Positions 1 through 8,773 of a DNA stretch of 64,000 bases are shown in pieces. A model generated the notes under the pieces. The model had not been told where the DNA came from, searched no databases, and saw nothing but the letters and a program-made list of their open reading frames with translations. The number at the start of each line of letters is the position of its first letter. The stretch's first letter is position 1. The stretch is taken from NCBI GenBank assembly GCA_964450495.1, contig CAYVFU010000009.1, positions 13,416-77,415 on the forward strand, in the 5' to 3' direction. A program made the position numbers and the translations under genes. The stretch is from CALFUK01 sp964450495. GTDB lineage: Bacteria > Bacteroidota > Bacteroidia > Chitinophagales > Saprospiraceae.

Positions 1-330
1 TAACTGAGCAGGATCACGTATTAAGAATAAATTATCCAATTCCAATAAGAAGGAATAGTCTACATCCAGATAATGTTTAGCCATACCTTTAATGAAGTAA
101 ATTGCTTTGTCTACATGATTAAATAGAAGATCTTTTTTTACACCAGACATTGTTATTGGTTGTGATTTGATGATCTCGTCTTTACCAGGATGGTTGTCGC
201 CAGTCAAGTTGAGAAAGTATGCGTACATTGGTTCATCAACAACAGCAGTGTCTTCTCTATTTGCAAAAGAATACATTAATGCCGTGGATATATTTCGTGG
301 CCCTGATATCAGATTTATTCGTTTTGTCAC
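1..330 (-). CDS. Sulfotransferase-like protein (partial, 3' end off window)
   Basis: The reverse strand is open from a GTG at 330 to the window edge (110 codons, no stop). The protein begins MTKRINLISGPRNISTAL, with a P-loop-like SGPRNIST segment at residues 9-16 as in sulfotransferase-fold PAPS-binding proteins, then FANREDTAVVDEPMYAYF and, near the edge, LFLIRDP, which resembles the 3'-phosphate-binding RDP region of that fold. The GTG start overlaps the TGA stop of the upstream ATL gene (GTGA), which explains the unusual start and suggests translational coupling. Similar proteins in Bacteroidota are often annotated as sulfotransferase family with no known substrate. The family call is from motif recognition on a fragment; the substrate is unknown. 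Confidence 0.6.
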   Translation of the reverse strand, partial: MTKRINLISGPRNISTALMYSFANREDTAVVDEPMYAYFLNLTGDNHPGKDEIIKSQPITMSGVKKDLLFNHVDKAIYFIKGMAKHYLDVDYSFLLELDNLFLIRDPAQL

Positions 331-662
331 AGATCTAATTCTTTAGGATGCCAATACAATTCCTTAAAATCAACAACTTTATCCTCTTCGACTTTTACGC
401 CTTCGTTTTCCAATAGTTCTTGCATCATTGTAGGCGTACCAAAGTGCATGCGACCAGATAACTCGCCTTTTCGGTTGACTACACGATGAGCTGGTACCGA
501 TACTCCATTTTTGTTGGATTGTGTTAATGCATAGCCGACCATTCGTGCCGAACCAAGTGATAGATAATCCGCAATAGCACCATAAGTACTCACTCGACCT
601 TCAGGTATTTGTTCTGTTACAAAGTATACCTGTTCATAATATTCTTTCTGTCTAAATGACAT
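327..662 (-). CDS. Alkyltransferase-like (ATL) MGMT-family DNA-binding protein
   Basis: This 111-aa protein matches the C-terminal DNA-binding domain of O6-alkylguanine-DNA alkyltransferases: GRVSTYGAIA (Tyr27, the base-flipping position), GSARMVG (Arg40, the arginine-finger position), then VPAHRVVNRKGELSG. In true alkyltransferases the active site is PCHR; here Cys is Ala (Ala58), so alkyl transfer is not expected. ATL proteins (E. coli and S. pombe members have PWHR) bind alkylated guanine and hand it to nucleotide excision repair. The role here is inferred from the family. The length is normal for ATLs and the ATG start is well placed. Its stop overlaps the GTG of the downstream sulfotransferase-like gene by three bases. 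A uvrC gene lies elsewhere in this window but is not linked. Confidence 0.85.
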   Translation of the reverse strand: MSFRQKEYYEQVYFVTEQIPEGRVSTYGAIADYLSLGSARMVGYALTQSNKNGVSVPAHRVVNRKGELSGRMHFGTPTMMQELLENEGVKVEEDKVVDFKELYWHPKELDL

Positions 663-727
663 TTATCAATTTTTCATGTTAAAGTTAACTCAAATTGTAT
701 GTTTGTGATAGTAAATAAGATTAATAC

Positions 728-1282
728 ATGAGAGATATAAAGATAATTGCTTCATCGATATCTAATTTAACAGATGCTAGATATTTTGCTGCTAAGATAG
801 TGGACGCAATCAGTTTTGATTTGAGTAAAGTGAATCGAGATGAATACTTTGCCATCAAAGACTGGGTAGAAGGGGTAGCAATACTACTAGAGACTGATGA
901 GGAGTTTTCTGATTTGGAGATTCATGAAGCTGATGGAATTATCTATAACGTACAGGATGGATTTCAAAACAATGATGTCCTATCAAATTCTACCATTGTC
1001 TCGGCATCAAAAAGTATCCTTGAAACACTGCCAGATCCGTCGGGTCACATTATAAGAAATCACAGCTGGGATCAAGTCAATGGCGATAGTAAACAACTGA
1101 TTATTGACTTTGCATTTGAGAACCAGTGTTATTTAGATGTATCTCTTTCACTTGATGAATTGGAATCTATCATTGAATCAGAAAAGCTCTTCGGTATTGT
1201 TTGCCGAGGCGGCGATGAAGAAAAAGTGGGATACAAGTCTTTCGATGAATTGGATGATATGTTTGATTTGATGGATGATTGA
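728..1282 (+). CDS. TrpF-like (phosphoribosylanthranilate isomerase-like) protein, function uncertain
   Basis: The 184-aa protein starts with IKIIASSISNLTDARYFAAKIVDAISFDL, which resembles the first strand-loop of TrpF (KICGITNLxDA), but the catalytic Cys of that motif is Ser. The end, GIVCRGGDEEKVGYKSFDELDDMFDLM, resembles the phosphate-binding sequence near the end of TrpF-like TIM barrels (LSGGxExxPGxKDF). No signal peptide or membrane segment is visible, and no other trp gene is nearby. It is divergent from the ATL gene, 65 bp away. I read it as a diverged TrpF-fold relative, probably without isomerase activity. The fold assignment rests on the two ends only. Confidence 0.5.
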   Translation: MRDIKIIASSISNLTDARYFAAKIVDAISFDLSKVNRDEYFAIKDWVEGVAILLETDEEFSDLEIHEADGIIYNVQDGFQNNDVLSNSTIVSASKSILETLPDPSGHIIRNHSWDQVNGDSKQLIIDFAFENQCYLDVSLSLDELESIIESEKLFGIVCRGGDEEKVGYKSFDELDDMFDLMDD

Positions 1283-1492
1283 AATGCCAAAATTCTCATT
1301 AGAAGATAATGATCTTTTTGTGCTTATGGACTAAAACAACATTTATACTATTCGAAAAATTCGACATTAATAGTCAATACCCAATCTAAAGGTAAAATGG
1401 CGAAATAGGGTGATGCGTCCTGCATGCACACAAAATAATTTTATAAATCCAAACTTCTACTTGAAGTCATTTTTAATTTAAACTTTCAATCA

Positions 1493-3943
1493 ATGAAAAC
1501 GTATGTAACATTCATTGTACTACTATTCTTTTGTGTTCATCAACCCTATGCGCAAAATATATGTGGTACTGTTGAAGCTGAAAAAGAGCTTCGAGAAAAA
1601 TTTCCCAATAGAGGAACAATTGAAGAATTCGAAAACTGGTTAGCTCCCAAAATTAAAGAATTTAAAAGTAGGCCAGACTACAAATCTGCTGCTCTGGTTA
1701 AGCTACCTATAATTTTCCATATCATGCATAGAGGCGAAGTTGTCGGTACTGGAGATAATCTGGCCAAACGATTTATTGATGCACAAATTGCTCAGATTAA
1801 TTTGGACTTTACCAACGGTTCAGGTAGTACTGTGCCAATTGCAGCAGATCTTGAAATAAATTTTTGTCCGGCTAGAGTAGACCCAGATGGTAACGTGTTA
1901 GCGGAACCTGGCATCAATAGGATTTCTAGAGCCGATATGGGGTATACAACTGCTGGATCCTTTTCAGATAGATTTATTCAAAATACGATTAAACCAGAAA
2001 CACAATGGGATCCCAATCGATATATCAATGTTTGGGTAGTTCCAATTTCAGGTGATTTGATCGGATTTGCACAATTTCCAGATTACCCATCTTTAGCTGG
2101 GTTAGGGTCTGATTTAGGTTCTTCTACTGAAGCTGATGCTATGGTTGCGAGTACAGATGGCGTTGTCGTGACTACCATTGCCATTGGCAGTCTGGCTATT
2201 CCAAATCCGAGGAGTGGTGGTTGGGAGCAGGTATTGACGCATGAGTTAGGACATTTTTTTGGACTCAGACACATATGGGGTGATCCACCTGTTACAAGCA
2301 CACGCAGATGTAGGGTTGATGATTTCTGTGACGATACTCCAAGAACTAGAAGGCCTAATCGAACTTGTGATTTTAGTAATCAATGCGATGATGTTTCCTT
2401 TGGAGCTAGTACAGACTTGCCAGATATGACATCAAATTATATGGATTATTCAGTTCCATGCTTTGATACATTTACACCAGATCAATCTGATAGGGTCGGA
2501 ACAATACTCAATGAAGCACCAAGACGTAAGGAATTATTGAATTCAACAGCATGTGACATATTACCGATCGTCACATTACCTGATATTTTCCCATGCATTA
2601 TCAATCCTTTCATCAGTGTACCATCAATAGGTCTTGTTTTTGATGTTTGTAATCCGAGCGCTTTTCAAATCCCACCATTATTCGCCGGCATCTATTTATC
2701 ACCAGTTCTTGAGAATCCAATACCACAGTACTACCTAGATGAGATACAATTACCGGCCATCAATCCACAGGACCAGATTCAAGGGTTTCAGTTTGCAGTT
2801 AATTTAAATGATTACCCTGACATTCCTGCTGGTGATTATATGGTCCTTGTTGTTGCTGATCACCGAAATGAATTGATTGAAGAAAATGAAGACAACAATC
2901 AAATGGCTTCAGCTGTAACAGTTAATTATCTTGGGAATGGTTGCGATAATGTCGTTGAGTTAAGCTGTAATCAGCCAACAACATTTAGTCACTCCAGTAA
3001 TGCCTTCCCGAATTTTTGGGAAGATTACGAATGTTCTACGTTTACGGAAGTAGGGGCAGAGCGAATTTTTTCATTTGAGACAACTCAAGCGGGTGATGTC
3101 ACCATTCAACTGACCAATGTAGATACTAATGAGGGAAGCTCATGGGCATATTTAATGAATTACTGCAATCCCAACATCGGGTCGTGTATAGAAGATGGTG
3201 GACAAAGTTTTACTGTCAACAACCTTGCTGCAGGTAAATACTATATTGCAGTTGAAGAATACACCGGATTTGACAGCGAATTTATATTAGAAATTACTTG
3301 TGAATCTTCTCAATTACCTTGCACTGCTGATGTCAATTATGTTTGCAATGATTTTTTTCAATTTAACATGAGTAATTTTACAACTAACAGAAATAGTATT
3401 TATTCGTGCGAAAATTTTGACGAATCGGATAACTCATTTTCAGGCATATATGCAGGCCCAGAAGTTATTCATAGTTTCTTTTTACAGCAAGGTGAAGACA
3501 TCGCGTTTGGAGTATTTGGCGCTGGTATGGTTGTTTTTCTTGTAGATAATTGTCAGCAAAATACTTGTATCGCTTTTGCAGAAGATGGAGAATTTACATT
3601 TTATCCACAATTGGGGAAAGGGAATTATCTGCTGGTTGTCGAGCAAACAGATCCATCAAATCAAGACTATGGCTTATTTGTAAGCTGTGATTATCAACAA
3701 TCAGTAATTTGTCCAGAAGTCTTAAACCTTGAACACGGCCCTATTCCAACTGGAACTTACCATGCAGATAAAGTGATCAATGCAACTGTGGAATTGAATC
3801 AAAATTCGAATGTGTCATTGAAAGCAGGAATGGAAATAAATCTTGGATCAGCTGTAGAAGTTGGTATAGGCAGTACGTTCTCGACAAGCATAGAAGCTTG
3901 CGCGCAACAAAGCTTCTCAGAAATATATTTGGCCAAAAAGTAG
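1493..3943 (+). CDS. Secreted M43 (pappalysin-type) zinc metalloprotease with C-terminal coathanger-like domain
   Basis: This 816-aa protein has an N-terminal signal peptide (hydrophobic core VTFIVLLFFCV, cut near YAQ). The zinc site HELGHFFGLRH lies at about residues 249-259 and is followed by a Cys-rich stretch and the Met-turn NYMDYS near 317, the pattern of MEROPS family M43 in Bacteroidota. After the catalytic domain come a CARDB-like beta domain (about 350-480, with VADHRNELIEENEDNN) and two Cys-containing beta-sandwich domains (about 485-605 and 606-745). The last 70 residues (GTYHADKVINATVEL ... IEACAQ) match the C-termini of the subtilase and reprolysin-like proteins downstream. Likely an exported, cell-surface or released protease; the substrate is unknown. 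A strong terminator follows, so it appears to be a single transcription unit. Confidence 0.85.
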   Translation: MKTYVTFIVLLFFCVHQPYAQNICGTVEAEKELREKFPNRGTIEEFENWLAPKIKEFKSRPDYKSAALVKLPIIFHIMHRGEVVGTGDNLAKRFIDAQIAQINLDFTNGSGSTVPIAADLEINFCPARVDPDGNVLAEPGINRISRADMGYTTAGSFSDRFIQNTIKPETQWDPNRYINVWVVPISGDLIGFAQFPDYPSLAGLGSDLGSSTEADAMVASTDGVVVTTIAIGSLAIPNPRSGGWEQVLTHELGHFFGLRHIWGDPPVTSTRRCRVDDFCDDTPRTRRPNRTCDFSNQCDDVSFGASTDLPDMTSNYMDYSVPCFDTFTPDQSDRVGTILNEAPRRKELLNSTACDILPIVTLPDIFPCIINPFISVPSIGLVFDVCNPSAFQIPPLFAGIYLSPVLENPIPQYYLDEIQLPAINPQDQIQGFQFAVNLNDYPDIPAGDYMVLVVADHRNELIEENEDNNQMASAVTVNYLGNGCDNVVELSCNQPTTFSHSSNAFPNFWEDYECSTFTEVGAERIFSFETTQAGDVTIQLTNVDTNEGSSWAYLMNYCNPNIGSCIEDGGQSFTVNNLAAGKYYIAVEEYTGFDSEFILEITCESSQLPCTADVNYVCNDFFQFNMSNFTTNRNSIYSCENFDESDNSFSGIYAGPEVIHSFFLQQGEDIAFGVFGAGMVVFLVDNCQQNTCIAFAEDGEFTFYPQLGKGNYLLVVEQTDPSNQDYGLFVSCDYQQSVICPEVLNLEHGPIPTGTYHADKVINATVELNQNSNVSLKAGMEINLGSAVEVGIGSTFSTSIEACAQQSFSEIYLAKK

Positions 3944-3966
3944 CCGCTCATGTTCCTTAAAATCTA

Positions 3967-4000
3967 CAAGAGCCCTTTGTTAATCAAAAGGCTCTTGTTT
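3967..4000 (+). terminator. Rho-independent terminator after the M43 protease gene
   Basis: CAAGAGCCCTTTG pairs with CAAAAGGCTCTTG across a 5-base loop (13 pairs, one mismatch) and is followed by TTT and an AT-rich tail, starting 24 bases after the stop codon. Confidence 0.8.
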
Positions 4001-4027
4001 AATTAATCGCCTTATTTCAAATTATTG

Positions 4028-4047
4028 CAGTATTCGATTTACCTTTT
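4028..4047 (+). promoter_or_regulatory. 20-bp upstream element shared with the reprolysin-like gene
   Basis: CAGTATTCGATTTACCTTTT lies 67-86 bases before the ATG of the small HTH gene. The same element with three transitions (17 of 20 identical) lies at 12178-12197, at nearly the same distance from the start of the giant reprolysin-like gene. Its 3' half, TACCTTTT, resembles the Bacteroidota -7 box TAnnTTTG, so it may combine a promoter with an operator. Function is inferred. Confidence 0.45.
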
Positions 4048-4113
4048 CTGATATCATCAAACATGATAGTACATCTCTTTAGATGAAATCATTGATCACA
4101 AAAAATTAGTATC

Positions 4114-4344
4114 ATGTTTATTGAAACAATTACGCCAAGAGAAAAAGAAATACTAACCTTAATTGCAAAGGAACTTACAGCTAAAGAAATTGCTGTTCAA
4201 TTATTTATCAGCTTAGAAACAGTCAAAACACATAGAAGTAATCTATTGTCTAAAATGGACGCTAGAAACACAGCCGGTTTGATAGTGAAATCAATCAAAT
4301 ATCGAATACTCCCTTTGGCAGAATTTGGATTCAGTTTACAATAA
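4114..4344 (+). CDS. Stand-alone LuxR/GerE-type HTH protein
   Basis: The 76-aa protein is almost only a GerE-type helix-turn-helix: ITPREKEILTLIAKELTAKEIA, then LFISLETVKTHRSNLLSKM, ending DARNTAGLIVKSIKYRIL. There is no receiver or ligand domain, and the ATG at 4114 leaves only two residues before the domain. A second protein of the same build lies at 20693-20902; both share the segment NLL-KM--RNTAGLI. It likely binds DNA as a dimer or assists another regulator. It precedes the ECF sigma gene by about 160 bp on the same strand. Its target is unknown; the shared 20-bp upstream element may be one. Confidence 0.75.
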   Translation: MFIETITPREKEILTLIAKELTAKEIAVQLFISLETVKTHRSNLLSKMDARNTAGLIVKSIKYRILPLAEFGFSLQ

Positions 4345-4507
4345 AGATCTGCTAAATTTTATCATCTATATCGTTTCAAGTAGGCATTTTTACTTTGTTC
4401 CTTTACATTATACTACTTTATGATTTACTTATTTGAATCTGAATGAACGTACTTATAAAACACTAATTATGTATATTGTTCTTGTTCTATTACTAGCAAT
4501 CGTTATG

Positions 4508-5065
4508 ATGAATGAACATGAATTGTTTGAGCAGATAAAAAGTAATAATCGCAATGCGCTTAGTCAATTTTATGCCCAGCAAAAAGATAGTTTTATTTCA
4601 TGGGCACGCACTAGGTTTGATGTTGACGATGATACCATCACAGATGTTTATCAAGACTCAATTGTTACTTTATACCACAATATTGTTCAAGGTAAAATTA
4701 CCGCCTTTGATGTCTCTCCAGGCGCTTACCTTTTTGGTATTGCTAGAAATCTGATGTTGAAAAAAGTACAATCCAATAAGAGATTGGTTTTAGTAGAGGA
4801 TACTACGGATTATATGGAAGGTACATTGGATTATAATATTTATGATAGGATAGATGAAGAGCATAAGAAATATGAATTGCGCCAAGCGATTGCAAAATTA
4901 AAAGACTCATGTCAACAAATATTAAAAATGTACTATTTCCAAAAATTTAGTACGGAGTCTATTATGAATCGGCTTAATTATTCAAATACAAATGTTGTAA
5001 AGTCAAGAAAGAATCAATGTATGAAAACGCTAAAGTCAATTTTATTAGTGTCTAAATCTAAATGA
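4508..5065 (+). CDS. ECF-type RNA polymerase sigma factor
   Basis: The protein (185 aa from ATG 4508) has sigma region 2 (ALSQFYAQQKDSFISWARTRF, DVYQDSIVTLYHNIVQGK, YLFGIARNLMLKKVQ) and region 4 (LKDSCQQILKMYYFQKFSTESIMNRL ... VVKSRKNQCMKTL), both typical of ECF sigma factors. The frame is open upstream to a TTG at 4433, but those 24 residues are hydrophobic and unlike any sigma N-terminus, so I chose the ATG pair at 4505/4508 before NEHELFEQIK. The next gene starts one base after the stop, so the two are surely co-transcribed, and that gene encodes a one-TM protein suited to be its anti-sigma factor. Likely an extracytoplasmic signal regulon; its targets may include the adjacent protease genes (inference). 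Confidence 0.85.
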   Translation: MNEHELFEQIKSNNRNALSQFYAQQKDSFISWARTRFDVDDDTITDVYQDSIVTLYHNIVQGKITAFDVSPGAYLFGIARNLMLKKVQSNKRLVLVEDTTDYMEGTLDYNIYDRIDEEHKKYELRQAIAKLKDSCQQILKMYYFQKFSTESIMNRLNYSNTNVVKSRKNQCMKTLKSILLVSKSK

Positions 5066-5066
5066 T

Positions 5067-5882
5067 ATGAGCGCTTCAGATTACCACATAGAGCTTTTTG
5101 ATCAATTTCTAGAAGGTGTTTTATCGGAGAAAGAGCACGAAAATTTCCTATATAGAATTGAAAAAGACTCAGAATTTAAAAAGTCTTTCGAACTGCACAA
5201 ACAGATTATCAATTCTTTCGAAGAGGATGGTAATAAAGACTTAAAGAACTTTCTTGTAGGATTGGAAAATGAAAATATAATTGATAATCCAACTACTATA
5301 CAACAGCCAGATAGTACTGCCAAGAAGTTAGTAAATAATCCTACAGCAAAGGTATTTAAGCTTAATAGAATGATCCCAGCAATTGCTGCTGGGTTAGTGC
5401 TTCTCTTTGGAGCACTTTTCTTATTTAATAGTGGCAATATTGAGACTGACCTATTTGGTCAATATTATTCAAGTTATCCAAATGATTTGACAAGAATAGA
5501 ACGATCAGAAAACATCATGACTCCCATAGAAAAGACGATGCTATCTTATTCAAAAAAGGAGTATCGTGCCTTTACTAATCAAGTAGATAATTTAATTTCG
5601 ACATCTGAATCTATAGATCTTAAAAACGAGTTGTTGTATTTCAAAGGTATAGCTCTAATGGAAACGAATCAATTTCAAGAAGCAATTACAATTTTAGATA
5701 AACTTTCTAAAGGGAGTGAGTTTGAATATAGTCCTCAAGTAAATTGGTATTTGGCATTGTGTCATTTAAAAGAAGGTGATTCTGCGAAAGCAAAGAGTTT
5801 GCTCCAAAATTTTAAGGGCGACTACAAAAATCAAGAAATAAAAAATTTACTGTTTTCGCTTGAAAAAGAAAACAGTGAATAG
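5067..5882 (+). CDS. Single-pass membrane protein with C-terminal TPR-like domain, probable anti-sigma partner
   Basis: This 271-aa protein has a short helical N-terminal domain (residues 1-60, IELFDQFLEGVLSEKEHENF, similar in style to the zf-HC2-like N-termini of anti-sigma factors but without a zinc Cys/His set), one membrane helix at about 102-121 (MIPAIAAGLVLLFGALFLF), and a periplasm-facing C-terminal half with TPR-like helices (LLYFKGIALMETNQFQEAITILDKL, NWYLALCHLKEGDSAKAKSLL). It follows the sigma gene by one base. Position and topology suggest a membrane anti-sigma factor or sigma tether; no anti-sigma family is recognised with certainty. Its 3' end overlaps the convergent CHAT gene by 36 bases. 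Confidence 0.65.
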   Translation: MSASDYHIELFDQFLEGVLSEKEHENFLYRIEKDSEFKKSFELHKQIINSFEEDGNKDLKNFLVGLENENIIDNPTTIQQPDSTAKKLVNNPTAKVFKLNRMIPAIAAGLVLLFGALFLFNSGNIETDLFGQYYSSYPNDLTRIERSENIMTPIEKTMLSYSKKEYRAFTNQVDNLISTSESIDLKNELLYFKGIALMETNQFQEAITILDKLSKGSEFEYSPQVNWYLALCHLKEGDSAKAKSLLQNFKGDYKNQEIKNLLFSLEKENSE

Positions 5883-8735
5883 ACTTAGTGATAAAATAAT
5901 TACTCCAAAAAAAAGTCCATTTTTAAATCCAGTTCTAGCCTGTTTCCCCAATTGGCCACCATCCCCAATTAGTGTGAAGGCTGCCCAATAGTAGGGTTGT
6001 GAAGTTGTAGCAAAATGCTTTTTTGTTTCCCAAAGTGATTCTCCTCTGTCTAGGCCATCTTCGATATTTTCGTAAAACTTCTTGGAGAATTGGCTAGTGA
6101 ACTGATCGTCTATTCGCCATAAACTTGATATGATGCTTTTTGCACCTGTTGCAGCCCAGGCTCGAGCTAAGCTCATGACTCCCTCACCTTTGTAAACTTT
6201 TCCAATTCCAGTTTCACAGGCACTTAAAAAAATAAGCTCAGCATTACTCTTTAGTGTGAATAATTCGTTTGAGCTTAATTTACTATCCACATCATCTTCC
6301 TGAAACGCGATGAATGAATGACCTGGTATAGAGTCGTCAATTATGGCATGTGTGGATAAATGTAAAATTTGATATTCAGAAAACTTATCTAAGAATGATT
6401 GTTTATTGGCATACTCTTTTTGTAGCAAATCAGTATTTGTAATTTCTGCTATGGATTCAATTTCTTCTTCATTAAATGGTAGGTCGGACAATTGTTCGGA
6501 ATGCTCAAATGATGGTGCCAAAGCGAGGAGGTACTTGGAGTAGTTAGATTCGTTGTCTTGACTCATAAAGTCATGTAAAGTCATAGAATAGGCATAATTA
6601 ATCATGACTGATTCAATTAGGTATTTGTTTGTACCTGGTGAAGTAAGTACATCAAATGGCAAGTAGGACAGTAATCTGTCTGGAACAATAAGTAACCTTT
6701 CTTTATTTTTTAATTTATTACCGAGGGGTACAATTAGTGATGTATATAATTTCTGTGCTACTATGGACATTGAGTCTTCCTTTATCTTCCTTTCTTCAAA
6801 GGAGTATTTAATTTTGTCTACTGTCCCATCTATTAATTGTCTAAGGGTAATAATATTTTCTTGTACATATTCATAATTGCCCTCAGTTTTTTCAATTGCG
6901 ATGTCTGTTTTGTCAATGGCTATTAGGTAGCTGTGATCAGTGGTAAAAAAATAACTAATGATAAGTTCGCTACTGTCGGTTATGCTATTTTGTGCATCGA
7001 TAAGACTAATGGTTTCGAAATTATTTAGCATTGAAGAGTAAGCCGGAAATTGAGATTTTAGATCGTCAGTAAGTTGTTGTAATTCTATATCTTTCTTTAT
7101 GAGTAAGTCTGAAGAGGCTGCACTAGTATCTTCTTTTAACTTTAAGATTTCTTGTTGTAGAGCTGTCATCTTTTTAAGTAAAGCTTCTTCAATTTCTACT
7201 TCAATAATTGCTCTTCGCTGATTTAATTCTTCTGAAAGAACCAAGGCTTTTGATTTTTCGACTAGCTCAAAACATTTAGCCAAATAGTTCTCGTTGTTTG
7301 TCTTATTATACAATTCATGAAATACAGTGAACGCGTGTTCGTAAAAGGACCGACTATCAGAGGACAATAGTAATTTTGACTCTTGATTATTGATGTCTAA
7401 ACGCAATCTCGATAATCCAGATTCCAACCTTTCAAACAATTCTTCATAGCGATATAACTCGTCAATCTTGTTGGATCTTTTATATTTGTCCCAATACATA
7501 GTAATTTGCGGACTTAACATATGAATATACAGAGGTAGTCCACCAACGATACGATTGATAGATTGACTAGCATTGAGATAAGTAAAGGAGGTATTAAAAT
7601 TTTGTTCTGCTTTGGTAAACTCTTTTTTAGCCTTATGAATTTTTGCATTGACAAAATAGAAATTGCTAATCGTAGTTGAGTCTTTAATCTGAGGAATCAA
7701 TTTACCTGCTAACTTAGAATATTCACTAGCTTTGGCTACATCATTAGTCTCAACATATAAATCACTCAAGTTTAAGTAATTTCTACACAGCTTAAATTGG
7801 TCTTCTAAAATATCTCGATTAATTTTTATTGATTTTACATAATATGTAGCTGATTCAACTGGCATGTTCATATTTTCATAATTAATTGCAAGGTTATTGT
7901 AGCAATTTGCCAATGCACTATAGACGTCATTGTCTTTTGGGTTTATTGAAGACAGGATATTTTCAGCTTTTTTATTTACATGTATGACTTGATCAAATGC
8001 TTCAATTTCTGTGTAATATTCAAATAGGTCTACACTATATAATTCTGCAATGGCAACCTTATCGTCAGGGAATAATTCTTCGCCTAACTTTACGAGTGGT
8101 TGTAGGTATAGCCAAGCTTCATCTGGGTCGTCAACTTGTAAAAGGGCATAAGACAGGAAACTATATGTTTGATACAGCATCACTTTGTCCTGCTGCTTTG
8201 CAGTAAAATGCTTGCTGACAGATTCCTTCATGGACTCTATTGCTGCGGTAAAGTTATTTGCTTCAAAATGTGCAAGTCCCAGATTTTTTAGAGATTTGAC
8301 GACTCTCAAATCAGATTCTCCATGTGCAGCTATTCTTGTTGAGACTGCATCTGTGTAGGCTTCAATGGCTTTTGGATATTCGCTTAATCTATAATGGTAG
8401 ACACCTTTCTTATGGTAATATTCACCAAGCTTTTGTAGTGCTGTATCGTTTATAGGATATTGGTTTAAATTCCACTCGACAGCATCTAAAATTTTGCTTG
8501 CTGAGCCTTGATCTCGCAACGAAATAAAGTTTGAGAATAATTGCAACCAGCGAACAGTTGTTTTCGCAGAAGGCTCATTAATATCCAAATATTGTTCAAG
8601 TAGTCGGTTAGCATTCAGCCAATCACCTTCCCCTTCATAAATCGAAATAGAATCAACCACCGCCTGTTGGCTTGTTCCAACCATTGGGAAACAAAAACAA
8701 ACATTAAATAAAATAAATAGTAAAAATTTATTCAC
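5847..8735 (-). CDS. TPR-CHAT (caspase-like) protein, exported and membrane-anchored
   Basis: The 962-aa protein has a signal peptide (FLLFILFNVCFCF, cut near GTSQQ), about 400 residues of TPR helices (for example YYHKKGVYHYRLSEYPKAI and LANCYNNLAINYENM), a coiled region near 520-580, and a C-terminal CHAT domain at about 640-920. The expected catalytic pair is present: His in LHLSTHA (about 795) and Cys in FLSACETGIG (about 839), followed by GVMSLARAWAATGAKS and the usual SLWRIDD. One membrane helix (LFFGVIILSLSLFTVFFF) and a KRKQ tail end the protein, so the CHAT domain should face the periplasm. CHAT proteins are caspase/separase-related proteases or scaffolds. It lies 38 bp downstream of the subtilase gene on the same strand and converges on the sigma/membrane-protein pair. 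Confidence 0.85.
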   Translation of the reverse strand: MNKFLLFILFNVCFCFPMVGTSQQAVVDSISIYEGEGDWLNANRLLEQYLDINEPSAKTTVRWLQLFSNFISLRDQGSASKILDAVEWNLNQYPINDTALQKLGEYYHKKGVYHYRLSEYPKAIEAYTDAVSTRIAAHGESDLRVVKSLKNLGLAHFEANNFTAAIESMKESVSKHFTAKQQDKVMLYQTYSFLSYALLQVDDPDEAWLYLQPLVKLGEELFPDDKVAIAELYSVDLFEYYTEIEAFDQVIHVNKKAENILSSINPKDNDVYSALANCYNNLAINYENMNMPVESATYYVKSIKINRDILEDQFKLCRNYLNLSDLYVETNDVAKASEYSKLAGKLIPQIKDSTTISNFYFVNAKIHKAKKEFTKAEQNFNTSFTYLNASQSINRIVGGLPLYIHMLSPQITMYWDKYKRSNKIDELYRYEELFERLESGLSRLRLDINNQESKLLLSSDSRSFYEHAFTVFHELYNKTNNENYLAKCFELVEKSKALVLSEELNQRRAIIEVEIEEALLKKMTALQQEILKLKEDTSAASSDLLIKKDIELQQLTDDLKSQFPAYSSMLNNFETISLIDAQNSITDSSELIISYFFTTDHSYLIAIDKTDIAIEKTEGNYEYVQENIITLRQLIDGTVDKIKYSFEERKIKEDSMSIVAQKLYTSLIVPLGNKLKNKERLLIVPDRLLSYLPFDVLTSPGTNKYLIESVMINYAYSMTLHDFMSQDNESNYSKYLLALAPSFEHSEQLSDLPFNEEEIESIAEITNTDLLQKEYANKQSFLDKFSEYQILHLSTHAIIDDSIPGHSFIAFQEDDVDSKLSSNELFTLKSNAELIFLSACETGIGKVYKGEGVMSLARAWAATGAKSIISSLWRIDDQFTSQFSKKFYENIEDGLDRGESLWETKKHFATTSQPYYWAAFTLIGDGGQLGKQARTGFKNGLFFGVIILSLSLFTVFFFKRKQ

Positions 8736-8773
8736 GCATTGTATGTATACATTCTAAAGTACTACATATTTTA

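Noticed and set aside
4433..4504. Hydrophobic N-terminal extension of the sigma factor as a membrane segment
   Set aside because: It begins at a TTG and is unlike any sigma N-terminus; the ATG pair at 4505/4508 gives a normal ECF length.
5847..8735. CHAT protein as part of a type III-E CRISPR system
   Set aside because: No Cas7-11 gene or array is present, and this CHAT protein has a signal peptide and membrane anchor, unlike cytosolic Csx29.
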